NCBI RefSeq assembly: GCF_027579695.1
Contig: NC_083571.1
Coordinates: 39,430,443 to 39,494,442, forward strand
DNA: 64,000 nucleotides
Direction: 5' to 3'
Origin: Neoarius graeffei
Taxonomy: Eukaryota; Chordata; Actinopteri; Siluriformes; Ariidae
This document shows, one piece after another, positions 21,957-31,030 of the stretch. The position numbers and the translations under genes are program-made. Below the pieces are notes generated by a model. The model saw only the letters and a list, made by a program, of their open reading frames with translations. It searched no databases and was not told the DNA's origin. Positions within the stretch are counted from its first letter, which is position 1. Each line of letters opens with the position of its first letter.

Positions 21957-22331
21957 GCGGCACGGTGGTGTAGTGGTTAGCACTTTCGCCTCACAGCAAG
22001 AAGGTTCTGGATTCAATGGCCGACAGGGACCTTTCTGTGTGGAGTTTGCATGTTCTCCCCGTGTCTGCGTGGGTTTCCTCCGGGTGCTCCGGTTTCCCCC
22101 ATAGTCCAAAGACATGCAGTTAGGTTAACACGGGGCAGCCTTGGGCTGAAATGCCCTTGAGCAAGGCACCTAACCCCCAACTGCTCCCCGGGCTCTGTAG
22201 CATATCTGCCCAATGCTCTGGGCAGATATGCTCTGTATGTGCATGTGTGTGTTCACTGCTTTGGGTTAAATGCAGAGGACGAATTTCACTGTGCTTGAAT
22301 GCACATGTGACAGATAAAGGCTTCTTCTTCT
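21957..22331 (+). mobile_element. SINE with Mermaid head but a different 3' tail, copy 4
   Basis: The head and centre match the SINEs at 947 and 2230 as far as GACATGCAG. The 3' part is different: CCTTGAGCAAGGCACCTAAC and a tail CACATGTGACAGATAAAGG(CTT)n. It contains a 13-bp hairpin, GCATATCTGCCCA then TGGGCAGATATGC. It lies about 360 bp from wfs1 exon 5. Confidence 0.88.
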
Positions 22332-22695
22332 GGTTCTGTAATTACTCCCTGGTTGCTGCAGACAAAAAATAAGAAAACTTAATAATGAAGAGAAAATTCT
22401 CCTTTCTTTTGTGCACTTTACATCCAGTCTGCTGTGTTAGCCTTTTCACTAAAATTTGGCAAAAACATCAGTAATTAGTAAATGAGAAAGTGCTTGGCTG
22501 AGAGGGGGCATGGCTATGAGCACACCTCACTTTTCATATCACACTCCTCTCTTACACACGTCACACTCTTCCCTCTCTCTCTCAAACACACACACACGTC
22601 AGCCTGTTAGTGAAAGATGGGTCAAAGATTTGAATGCAATCCTCTGCTTATTTCTCTTAAAGATAACAATCAAAAATTTATTCTGTTAAATTTAC

Positions 22696-22750
22696 CTGCT
22701 TCACTGTTGACTCAAGTGACGTTCTGCAATATTTCTCTCTTGTCCATTTT
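22696..22750 (-). pseudogene. wfs1: wfs1 exon 5, second part
   Basis: After the LINE the frame resumes as MDKREILQNVT, then a TGA (22712-22714), then VNSEA and a split glycine codon before the GTAAAT donor. It corresponds to the human segment ending in LLENVGQVNE. Joined with the first part the exon would be 174 nt, one codon longer than the human exon. Confidence 0.85.
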
Positions 22751-22792
22751 AATGAGAAGTAGAGGATTTTTAAATCTGGCAACAAGGAGGAG

Positions 22793-24606
22793 ATGAGGAG
22801 AGTGCAGAGGGACCTGAAGAGGGGGATAAGGAGAGGCAAGGACAGCTACAGGAGGAAGCTGGAGGAGCACCTCAAGGGGAGCAACACCGGAGAGGTATGG
22901 AGAGGACTGAAAACCATCTCTGGCCACACAAAGGACAGTGGGAGGGGCCCTGTATCTGGGGGCCAGAACTGGGCAAATGAGTTGAATCTCTTTTTCAACA
23001 GATTTGACTGTGCCACCCCACCCTCCCCCACTCACCATAGTCCTGGCCTGTCTGTGTTATCACTCCACCCCCCACCCTCATAATACCTCTGACACCAACA
23101 GCTCCCTCCTCACACCACATCACCCCCCTCTGCTCCCTGCCAGACCAATCCACACACTCCACCCCCGACCTCACTCTACAGGAGTCACACCTCGGCTACA
23201 CCCCTCGCCTCTCCATAACAGCTGATCAGGTGTTGAAGAAGCTGAGGAGGATCAAGACAAGGAAAGCTGCTGGCCCTGATGGTATCAACTCCAGACTGCT
23301 TAAGGACTATGCAGATCAGCTCTGTGGGATTCTTCTGTACATTTTCAACCTGAGCCTCAGTCTGGAGAAAGTTCCACTTCTGTAGAAAACATCATGTGTG
23401 GTTCCAGTTCCCAAGACTGCGCACCCCTGGGAGCCCAACCACTTTCGGCCAGTAGCTTTAACGTCTCACCTCATGAAGCTCATGGAGAGCATTGTTCTCT
23501 CCCACCTCCGACACCTGGTGAACAGCGAGATGGACCCCCTGCAGTTCGCATATCGACCGGGCATTGGTGTGGATGACGCTGTCATTTACCTGCTACACCA
23601 GTCACTTTTGCACTTGGAGGGCACTGGGAACACTGTGAGAATCATGTTCTTTGGCTTCTCCAGTGCTTTCAACACAATCCAGCCATCACTGCTTAGGGGG
23701 AAGCTGGAGGGAGCTGGTGTCGACTGCCACCTGGCTGCATGGATCATCGACTACCTCATTAACAGACCGCAGTATGTGAGGCTCCGCGACTGTGTGTCTG
23801 ATGTGGTAGTCTGCAGCACAGGGGCTCCACAGGGTACAGTGCTCTCTCCTTTCCTCTTTACACTTTACACATCTGACTTCAGCTACAACACAGACAGCTG
23901 CCACCTCCAGAAGTTCTCTGATGATACAGCCATCGTTGGACGTGTGTCAGAGGGGGACGATCTGGAGTACAGAGAGGTCATCACCAACTTTGTCGCCTGG
24001 AGTGAACTGAACCACCTGCGCGTCAACACCAGCAAGACAAAGGAGGTGGTGATCGATTTCAGAAGGACGGTTTCCCAAATTGCACCAGTGAACATCCAGG
24101 GTTTGGACATTGAGATCATGGAGGAGTACAAATACCTGGGTGTTCACCTCAACAACAAACTGGACTGGACTAACAACACAGATGTCCTGTACAAGAAGGG
24201 CCAAAGTCGTCTCCACCTCTTGAGAAGACTGAGGTCTTTTGGTGTGTGCAGGACACTGCTTAGAACTTTTTATGACTCTGTGGTAGCATCAGCGATTTTC
24301 TATGCTGTGGTCTGCTGGGGCTGTGGAAGTTCAGAGAGGGACAGGAAGAAACTTAATAAACTGCTCAGAAGGGCTGGCTCAGTCTTGGACTGTCCTCTGG
24401 ACTCCATTGAGGTGGTGGGTGAGAAGAGGATGTTAGGCAAGCTGACCTCAATCATGGATAACCCCTCTCACCCCCTACATGAGGCTGTGGGGGCTTTAAG
24501 CAGCTCTTTTAGTAGTAGACTGCTACACCCATGGTGTAAGAAGAAGAGATACTGCAGGTCATTCATACCGGCTGCTGTCAGACTGTATTACACCCACCAC
24601 TTGTAA
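22793..24606 (+). pseudogene. LINE reverse transcriptase, catalytically dead
   Basis: Early frame: LKTISGHTKDSG, the region before the fingers. Then, after a shift, TRKAAGPDGINSRLL. The main frame (23398-24606) has HFRPVALTSHLMKLMESIVL, GAPQGTVLSPFLFTLYT and FSDDTAIVG. A stop (TAG at about 23383) replaces a likely tryptophan just before it. In the first catalytic motif the text is FFGFSSAFNTIQ; relatives have aspartate where this copy has glycine, so a metal-binding residue is gone. The C-terminus is complete (LHPWCKKKRY). Confidence 0.88.
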
Positions 24607-24728
24607 CGTAGCACCAATAACCTGTTTGTCGTTATATTTGCACTACTTCACCACTACTACCTCTGCCATCTCTCATCGATGCAATTATTATGTGCAATAA
24701 TATAGGCCTTAAACAATTTTTATGCATA

Positions 24729-24730
<2 letters not shown>

Positions 24731-24807
<77 letters not shown>

Positions 24808-24810
24808 ATA
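24731..24810. repeat. (TA)n(TG)n microsatellite
   Basis: About 30 TA units then TG units, directly at the edge of the DNA transposon that starts at 24811. Confidence 0.96.
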
Positions 24811-25179
24811 TGGACCCTTTTCAGTCACGTGACCTTCGTAAACGCGACCGCCATTCTGGACATGTAGTGGACTTTGGCTCGAATCAGTTTGAATGCGAGG
24901 AAGGCGACAAACGAAAAACATAAAAGAAAAAGGAGCGAGATGCAGAAAACACCTTCACTATCCAGCGACGTAGGGCATTTACAGGGCGAGCAGAGGGAGA
25001 GGTATTTGCAAAAATTGAGGTTAGCAGGCTTAGAGAACGACGTTTACCTGCTTCCACCAGGATTGTTCACTGACGTACGGAAGTACACGAAGCCCTTGTC
25101 TTTACCTGACTTCGGCCCACATGATCTGTATACCTATGTCGTTAAAAACCCATCGCCATACACATACACGCCAACGTCC

Positions 25180-25404
25180 GAGGTTCCGGAGCGCGCTCCG
25201 GCTTGCTCCCGGAGTGCTCCGGCCGAGGTTCTGGAGGGCGCTCCGGCTTGCTCCAGGAGTGCTCCGGCCGAGGTTCCGGAGGGCGCTCCGGCTTGCTCCA
25301 GGAGTGCTCCGGCCGAGGTTACGGAGGGCGCTCCGGCTTGCTCCAGGAGTGCTCCGGCCGAGGTTACGGAGCGCGCTCCGGCTTGCTCCGGAGCAAGCCG
25401 GCAC
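25180..25404. repeat. 45-bp GC-rich tandem repeat with inverted flank
   Basis: Four full units plus part of a fifth, each with GAGGTT(C/A)CGGAG and GCTCCGGCTTGCTCC. Each unit is rich in self-complementary GGAGC/GCTCC pairs. The left flank CCAACGTCCGAGGTTCCGGA returns inverted at about 25445-25465, so the block could fold back on itself. Confidence 0.85.
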
Positions 25405-25466
25405 GCGCTGCTTAATTTGAGGGAGAGCAAGCCGGCGCGCGCTCCGGAACCTCGGACGTTGGCTCC

Positions 25467-25504
25467 GGCAGCTATTTATACTGGATCCGGTGTAAATAGC
25501 TGCC
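25467..25504. repeat. Hairpin, 15-bp arms
   Basis: GGCAGCTATTTATAC and GTGTAAATAGCTGCC are complementary with one mismatch, around a TGGATCCG loop. Confidence 0.8.
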
Positions 25505-26285
25505 AGATCATAATTACAGTAAACTAGTAAATACAGTAAAGGAAAAACTTGAGACTGAAAGGTTTTAACAGTCATCCAAATGACTGAACGTAAACATTGC
25601 TACAGTAACATACCAGCTACTTGTTGACATTAGCTAGTCAACAATAGCTACTACAGAAGAACAAAGAGGTTACAATGGGTTATTTTAGCCTATTTGGTTA
25701 CACACTCGCCGCCACAGAATGTTAACAGCAATGTAATGCCTTTTCTGGCTAATTTTATTCGTCTTACCTCCAACAAAGTGGTCACTACACAAGCGTTGGT
25801 ATGCCGAGGGCTGCCAATCTGTTAATGGCCGCTATCCATCTTCTCCGTCGGGATCCGATAAAATGATAACCCTTGCCTTGTTTGTTGATGGTTACTACAT
25901 CCAGGTGCACAACAATATAGTGGCATGATGGAAGTCTTGCTGAAAGTAAAAACTTTCTTTGCTGCCATTCCTCAATGTTGGCTGTGGTAAACTACTGGTA
26001 GTACACGTCCAAAATGGCGGCTGCCTTTGTCGTGACGTCACGTGAAAAGGGTCCATACAGAGTCTACCTGTAATGTGCAATTTTTCCGAGCCTCTCAATA
26101 AGGCAAATTTTTTTCCTATACTTTTTCATGGTAGATAATGCAAATAGCCCTCTGTATTTAATCCTTCGTTTGTCTAATTTTTATTTCAGTTTTATTTGTT
26201 ATCTGTTTGACTTTTTCTTGCTACTGTAACATGTGAATTTCCCTGATGTGGAATGAATAAAATGAATCTAATCTAATCTAATCTA

Positions 26286-26409
26286 ATTTTCTCCTTCCTG
26301 TCTGGGTTCAACTTCCAATACATCGTTATTGCTGCTCGCCGAACCGCCTGCTCAAACTTACTTTCCCTTGCCAGAGAACGCATTTGAGCTTCATTCTGTG
26401 GCGTGATAC
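26286..26409 (-). pseudogene. wfs1: wfs1 exon 5, first part
   Basis: The acceptor TGATCTCACAG is followed by a split glycine codon and ITPQNEAQMRSLARESKFEQ, then AVRRAAITMYWKLNPDRKEK. The MYWKLNP block is a wolframin hallmark. Coding stops where the LINE's (TTAGA)n tail begins. Confidence 0.92.
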
Positions 26410-26501
26410 CTGTGAGATCAGGGGCCAGAGGTAAAAGGTAAATCAACTGCTGCAGGACAAACCAGAGGCAAGCTCAAGGAATGAAAAGAATTGCTCGCTC
26501 T

Positions 26502-26838
26502 AAGAAGAAGAAAGAAACCTTTATTTGTCACATGCACACTTCAAGCACAATGAAATTCACCCTCTGCATTTAACCCATCTGAAGCAGTGAACACACACAG
26601 CAGCCACACCAGAGCACCCAGGGAGCAGTCAGGGGGTCAGGTACCTTGCTCAAGGGCACCTCAGCCCAAGGCCACCCCACGTCAACCTAACTGCATGTCT
26701 TTGGATTGTGGGGGAAACCCATGCAGACACAGGGAGAACATGCAAACTCCACACAGAAAGGCCCTCGCCGGCCACTGAGTTCAAACCCAGAACCTTCTTG
26801 CTGTGAGGTGACCGTGTTAACCACTATACCACCGTGCC
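26502..26838 (-). mobile_element. SINE with Mermaid head and alternative tail, copy 5
   Basis: Minus strand, same alternative 3' part as the copy at 21957, with a (CTT)n tail. It lies in wfs1 intron 4, between exons 4 and 5. Confidence 0.88.
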
Positions 26839-26905
26839 TACATGTGCCTTCAGCTAGAGTTAGTGGTTAGTCAAAAATAATAATAAAAAAAATGTGTGTG
26901 TGTAC

Positions 26906-27050
26906 CTTTCTTCTTGATCCAACACTGTTGCAGTAGTTTTGCTGCATCACTTCATCCCTGTTTTGCTGCTCTCACCAGCCAATCAACAGCTATTTGGTTA
27001 TTTACATCAGCCTCAGAGTCTTCCCCTAATTTCAGATAGTATTTACCCAA
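26906..27050 (-). pseudogene. wfs1: wfs1 exon 4 with premature TGA
   Basis: The acceptor is a (TG)n tract ending TAG; the donor is AAAG/GTACAC. The 145-nt exon reads LGKYYLKLGEDSEAD, then IAVDWLVRAAKQG, a TGA at codon 33, then SDAAKLLQQCW. Wolframin has the same GKHYL...AVDWLVLAAKQGRR...AVKLL pattern, and arginine is expected at the stop. Confidence 0.93.
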
Positions 27051-27083
27051 CTACACACACACACACACAATGTGCAATTTTGG

Positions 27084-27183
27084 TACATTTTTGCAAAACT
27101 ATGACTCACTGTGTGTTCATTCAGTTCTGACTATAGTCAGAACTGAATGAACACACAGTGAGTCATAGTTTTGCAAAAATGTA
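27084..27183. repeat. Perfect 100-bp palindrome
   Basis: The two 50-base arms are exact reverse complements with no spacer; the centre is CTGACTATAGTCAG at about 27127-27140. It lies in wfs1 intron 3, 33 bp upstream of exon 4. Its right end merges with the start of the DNA element at 27184. Confidence 0.97.
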
Positions 27184-28234
27184 AAAAAAAATTAGTCAAG
27201 CCAACTTAAAAATGTAACGCAACCTGCTGCCAAAGGATTTTGAGTAAACTCAACTCCGGGCCAAATAGTTGTGCTGACTTGCTCTTTTAAGTCGACACAG
27301 ATGAGTATTTTATGTTGACCTTACTTTATTTAGCAAGTTCAGTGCATTCAAATTATGATGTTGAAATAAATTGAAATAATCATTCCAATTAACTTGGAAA
27401 AGCAAGTTGGCACAAAAACATTAAGTTATCCTAAATTGTTCTTTTTTTTCCCCCCTTTATTGGATAGGATATGAGCAGGCGGGAGAGAAATTACCTCAAG
27501 TCAGAATTGAACCTGGGTACCCAGATTTATGGCATGGTGCCTTATCCACCTGAGCCATGACACCCTATATTATTCTTTTAAGTTCACATAGAAGAGTATT
27601 TAATGTTGAGTTGACCTGACTTGACTTTAGAAGTTCAGTCCAACAAATTGTTTAGTTGAAATAAATTGAAATAATAATGCCAATTAACTTAGAAGAGCAA
27701 GTTGGCACATCATGGTTCTAAGTTGAGTTTACTCAAAATCCTTTGGCAGCAGGTTGCGTTACATTTTTAAGTTGGCTTGACTATTTTTTTTACAATGATT
27801 TAGTGTGCATTACATTTTTTAGTTAACACAAACCTCTCAACACTTAAGTTCTACTTCACTTTGCCTATTATTACACAAACAGAAACAAATACCGACATAC
27901 AAGGAGGGAATTCCCTGGCCTCTGTTGAGGAAAGCTTAGTCTATACTCCTATACAACGTCTCGTGTCAGTTTCCACAGACTTCTCACTCCACCCGACCGT
28001 TGAAACTTTCGAACTTGTGAAGTGCGCATGCGCAGTGGCATCGGTTAAGGGGCGTCAATCGGCACTTGAATATATAAGTTCACTTAATTTTTCAATTCCT
28101 ATGAACTTGTGGCAAAGGAAAGGCGTTTCAACTATTTTTTTTAGTTACTTGAACAATTAGAAGGGAAATTTGTTCATTCAACTTAGAACCCTTTTTTCAC
28201 TCAACAATTTTGCAAGTTACATTTTTTACAGTGT
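27184..28234. mobile_element. Composite non-autonomous DNA element
   Basis: A 62-bp segment at 27193-27255 returns inverted at 27721-27783 (core GTAACGCAACCTGCTGCCAA). The right end of the whole region is TTTTTTACAGTGTA; the left begins GTAAAAAAAAATTAG, so the family end is probably CACTGTAAAAA with the left CAC lost at the palindrome. AAGTT/AACTT-rich sequence fills it. It holds no coding sequence. It lies in wfs1 intron 3. Confidence 0.65.
27441..27567 (-). mobile_element. tRNA-derived SINE fragment, second family
   Basis: Minus strand: ATGGCTCAGGTGGATAAGG (A box) and CCCAGGTTCAATTCTGAC (B box), then CTCCCGCCTGCTCATATCC and TCCAATAAAGG. It is unrelated to the Mermaid-type head and sits in the middle of the DNA element. 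Confidence 0.75.
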
Positions 28235-28835
28235 AGAAACACATATTGTATTATTCTGCACCAGTCAGAACTCAGAACTCTTTCAGACAGGAAGTTGAAG
28301 AACAGTTCTCAGCTTTTCTCTCATTTGGACTCATTGTTCATTATTTACAGGACTTTTGTATATTTATTGATTATTCACATGACTGCTCCTGTTTTATTCC
28401 TGACTTTAGTCTCTCATCTTTCAGGTTATGAATCATTACAGATTCTCTCAGTACTCTGTGTAGCTGAACCTTCAGCTATGTTCGCTCTTTCCAGTGACAA
28501 AACACAAACGTTAATGTTAAAGTAAACAAACATATATGTAAGCAAACAAATGGAAATGTAATCATAAACTTAAATGTCAGTTGCATTACCCAACATCCCT
28601 TGCTCAGTTTGGCAGGCAGTAAAAGGTCCAAGGGATTAAACCAAAACTTCCTAATCTCATACAACACACATACTCACAACAACAAGTGTTTGTCGTGTGT
28701 GTGTGTGTGTGTGTGTGTGTATTTGGGGGTGGAGACATACCCAATCCTCCTGTCAGTGTGAGTCTATATTCAGCTCTGTGGAAGACGAGCTGTGTGTCTC
28801 AATATAACTCCTGCACACACACACACAGCACTCAC
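28235..28835. other. wfs1 intron 3 remainder, with GT repeat
   Basis: GT tract at about 28697-28720. No exon or repeat family recognised. Confidence 0.5.
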
Positions 28836-28915
28836 ACGGCTTTGCGCTTTAGGATCTCCTTCTTTTGCTTTCTCTAGAAGTTCCTCAAAGCTCAGGTCTT
28901 CTTCAGCTGCATCCT
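28836..28915 (-). pseudogene. wfs1: wfs1 exon 3
   Basis: The acceptor TGTGTTTTAG is followed by a completed glutamate codon and DAAEEDLSFEELLEKAKEGD, then PKAQSR and the donor GTGAGT. Human wolframin has [20 protein letters not shown] and the intron at the same place in phase 0. This 80-nt exon is intact. Confidence 0.94.
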
Positions 28916-28986
28916 CTAAAACACATACACAGTATTATGAATTTCTTGCATGTTTTAGTCTTGAAAAGCTATGTACATCTACATGA

Positions 28987-28989
<3 letters not shown>

Positions 28990-29062
<73 letters not shown>
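28990..29062. repeat. (TG)n(AG)n microsatellite in wfs1 intron 2
   Basis: TG units followed by AG units, directly next to the exon 2 donor. Confidence 0.96.
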
Positions 29063-29064
<2 letters not shown>

Positions 29065-29071
29065 ATCTCAC

Positions 29072-29326
29072 CTTCCTCTTCCACCCTTTCCTGATCCTCC
29101 TGCTTCCTCCTCCTCTTTTCCTGAATCACCTGCTTCGCCACTGCTGCAAAGCCCCGCCCCCGATGCACCTGTCCATGGGGGGATCTGGCAGTGGGAGCAG
29201 GTGAGTGGGAGGAGTCTTTAGGCAGAGTAGGAGGAGTCAGGGGAGTTACAGGGGGTAATGAGGAGTCATCAGGGTTCATACTCTTCTTTGCAGAAGCAGG
29301 ACAAGAGACGTCCATCTGACTGGACA
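29072..29326 (-). pseudogene. wfs1: wfs1 exon 2 with the start codon
   Basis: The acceptor TTCCTGTTAG is followed by TGTCCAGTCAG and the likely start ATG at 29315. The peptide begins MDVSCPASAKKSMNPDDSS, is proline- and serine-rich, then has FAAVAKQVIQEKRRRKQEDQ. The human protein also starts MDS in exon 2 with a low-complexity N-terminus. The donor is GAAG/GTGAGA. No break is seen in this exon. Confidence 0.85.
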
Positions 29327-29387
29327 CTAACAGGAAGTCTCTGTTACATTGGTACAGTTATGTCCTCTTCACACGCTCATGTGTGCA

Positions 29388-29390
<3 letters not shown>

Positions 29391-29420
<30 letters not shown>
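29391..29420. repeat. (CT)n microsatellite
   Basis: About 15 CT units in wfs1 intron 1. Confidence 0.95.
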
Positions 29421-29422
<2 letters not shown>

Positions 29423-29745
29423 ACCCATCTGTATACAACATATTTACAAAAACAGCACAAACGACTATCTGCTATTTAAAGTTGATTTAAAGTGCTGATG
29501 ACACGTTTTTGACATCTTTGGCGATGTTTTATAACATAAAAAGTAATTCCCGATGATCCATATATTAATTCACGAAGGCGCCTATTTTACAAGTTATGAT
29601 AAAAAACGCGGCTATTTGGGCAAATTTGACAGGGCTGCAGCACCCAGGAGACGAAAGAGGAGGAGCAGCTATATGACGTCAGCAAAAGAACCTTCCTCCT
29701 AACTTACCAGTTTGTTGTTGATGCGACAGGTGTTCATTTTGTCAT

Positions 29746-29746
<1 letters not shown>

Positions 29747-29797
<51 letters not shown>
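29747..29797. repeat. (TA)n microsatellite
   Basis: About 25 TA units ahead of the THAP start codon. Confidence 0.95.
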
Positions 29798-29800
<3 letters not shown>

Positions 29801-29802
29801 TT

Positions 29803-30371
29803 ATGCCTTCGCGTTGGTTGCCGGCTTTTGCTCCAAAACCTACAAGGATGGGGTAAGTTTATTCAAGTTTCCCAGAGATCCCGAGCTGCATGCGAAGTGG
29901 GTGAAGCAAGTCAGGCGCACTCATGACAAGTGGGAGCCCTCAACAACATCCGTCCTGTGCTCTGAACACTTCGATTTGGATTGTTTTGACACCCTTCCCA
30001 GCTTAAAAGAATCTCTTGGGTGTGCAGTTCAGCACAAACGTGTGTTACTACCATCAGCAGTGCCTACACAGTGTTGCCAGATTGGGAGGTTTACCGCCCA
30101 GTTGAGCAGTTTCAAGTGCATTTTGGTGGGTTTTGAACATATTTTGGGCTGGAAAACGTCAGCAGTATCTGTTGCCAGGTACTGCTGAAGTTTTCCAGCC
30201 CAAAATATGTTCAAAACCCACCAAAATGCACTTGAAACAGCCCAACTGGGCAGGATTCCTCCCAATCTGGCAACACTGCCAGTATTCTGGAGGGGGTCTA
30301 CTCGTAGCTATGCCGGATCCAAAGACAGTCCTCCTGTCAGAACATCTGTTGTGAAACGACATAAGATAAAG
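29803..30371 (+). pseudogene. THAP zinc-finger exon, frameshifted and interrupted
   Basis: THAP domains are C2CH zinc fingers that bind DNA and occur in P-element and Kolobok transposases. Start MPSR at 29803; then one base is missing in what should be the first zinc-binding cysteine codon (about 29814). From there the other frame reads GFCSKTYKDGVSLFKFPRDP, then WVKQVRRTHDKW, VLCSEHFDLDCF and LLPSAVPT. The 210-bp fold-back element interrupts it at 30069; coding resumes as DSPPVRTSVVKRHKIK and ends at the donor GTACGT (30372). Confidence 0.85.
30069..30278. mobile_element. 210-bp fold-back element inside the THAP exon
   Basis: The ends CAGTGTTGCCAGATTGGGAG and CTCCCAATCTGGCAACACTG are inverted; the arms (about 95 bp) complement each other around a short loop near 30172. 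This is a known type of fish palindromic element. A clean target duplication is not visible. Confidence 0.85.
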
Positions 30372-30906
30372 GTACGTAGAGCTATAGATTCTACATGATA
30401 ATCATAAATGTAATCATAAAGTCGGCGTGATATCAGTCATGTATTTGCTTGTGAAAGCTTGCGGCTTTCATGTAACTGCCGCCTAGCAACGAGAGGCAAA
30501 GGGTAAAGAGGGTAGGCTATCATAGATTCTATTCGGAAGAGATCAACACAATTCTAGACTCCCAGAAGAGGAAGAGCTAGCACTAGAGAGTTCACCGGCG
30601 TTTTCATGCGCCATTTCCATTGAGTAGAACCAGAGTAGAACAGCCAGTGAACCGCAGCATGTTCTCCCGCTGACGTCACAACATGGCCGCGAGCCACGGG
30701 CCCAGTTTTCTTGCGCTGTGCAATTAAAAGTTGGATATTCGCGTAACAACAGCTTCTTTTCACGTAATTATAACAGAAATCTAACATGTTTGCCATGTTG
30801 TATAGTTTATTTAAGAAATTGCATAGAGTCATGTTCGTGTCATCAGCCCTTTAAGCAATAAAGATTAAAATAAACTGCAACAATCAACAAAAAGCCGCAG
30901 ACTCAC

Positions 30907-31030
30907 GCGCGTTCCGGTGAAGTTCAGTCAGCGCGCGCGCAGCTCCAATCACTCAGTGAAAATTCAGGTGCGTGCAGCTGAATGGACGGGACACCTCTCC
31001 GCCCATCAATCACAGCATCTTTCATCCGAT
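30907..31030 (-). promoter_or_regulatory. wfs1: Likely wfs1 promoter and non-coding exon 1
   Basis: CpG-rich block (GCGCGCGCGCAGCTCC and neighbours) in an otherwise AT-rich region, with CCAAT-type motifs (CTCCAATCACTC and GATTGGCTGGG). On the minus strand GGAACGCGC is followed by GTGAGT (boundary at 30907/30906), a good donor for a 5' UTR exon. Human WFS1 also has a non-coding first exon. The transcription start is a guess. Confidence 0.5.

Larger units (their letters stand above)
24874..25527 (+). pseudogene. N-terminal fragment of a transposon protein fused to a 15-residue repeat
   Basis: The first part reads EQRERYLQKLRLAGLEND, then YTKPLSLPDFGPHDLYTYVV, then KNPSPYT. In fish transposon proteins this RYLxKL...PDxGxxDLYxYLV segment opens a protein with a YqaJ-type exonuclease domain; I infer that from memory. 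After KNPSPYT the natural continuation is lost and the frame runs through the tandem block as EVPERAPACSRSAPA repeats, which are not a protein domain but the 45-bp repeat translated. The exonuclease domain is absent. Confidence 0.5.
24811..26055 (+). mobile_element. ISL2EU-like DNA transposon, internally deleted
   Basis: Terminal inverted repeats TGGACCCTTTTCAGTCACGT and ACGTGAAAAGGGTCCA, flanked by TA (24809-24810 and 26056-26057). The 5' coding part resembles the start of the exonuclease-like second protein of ISL2EU transposons, from memory. It carries a CpG-rich block of 45-bp repeats. It is nested in the LINE that is nested in wfs1 exon 5. Confidence 0.65.
22751..26285 (+). mobile_element. 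Rex/CR1-type LINE inserted in wfs1 exon 5
   Basis: The flanks share ATTTT (22746-22750 and 26286-26290), and removing the insert restores a continuous wolframin reading frame. It is 5'-truncated. Coding sequence runs to 24606, followed by a 3' UTR that ends GAATAAAATGAATCTAATC with a (TCTAA)n tail. A 1.2-kb DNA transposon (24811-26055) sits in the 3' UTR, next to an AT/GT microsatellite. Orientation is opposite to wfs1. Confidence 0.9.
22696..29326 (-). pseudogene. wfs1: Wolframin (WFS1) gene fragment, exons 2-5, disrupted
   Basis: Wolframin is an ER membrane glycoprotein involved in calcium handling and the unfolded-protein response. Four coding exons of its cytosolic N-terminal part are readable, each with AG/GT splice sites: exon 2 (29072-29326), exon 3 (28836-28915), exon 4 (26906-27050), exon 5 (26286-26409 plus 22696-22750). 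Exon 4 is 145 nt and starts in phase 0, as I remember for human WFS1. Exon 4 has a TGA at 26952-26954, exon 5 has a TGA at 22712-22714, and a LINE splits exon 5. The large last exon with the membrane segments is not in the window. I infer a dead copy; a functional paralogue may exist elsewhere. Confidence 0.9.
29491..30850 (+). mobile_element. Kolobok-like element with a THAP exon
   Basis: The ends AGTGCTGATGACACG and CGTGTCATCAGCCCT are inverted, and both sides are TTAA (29487-29490 and 30851-30854), the target of Kolobok transposons. It carries one THAP-domain exon and a splice donor, but not the rest of a transposase. It also contains an AT microsatellite (29747-29797) and a fold-back element. 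It sits in wfs1 intron 1. Confidence 0.8.

Noticed and set aside
22340..22356. wfs1 exon 6 beginning at the TTTTTTGTCTGCAG acceptor
   Set aside because: The following codons give a stop after four residues and do not resemble wolframin; the SINE cuts the region.
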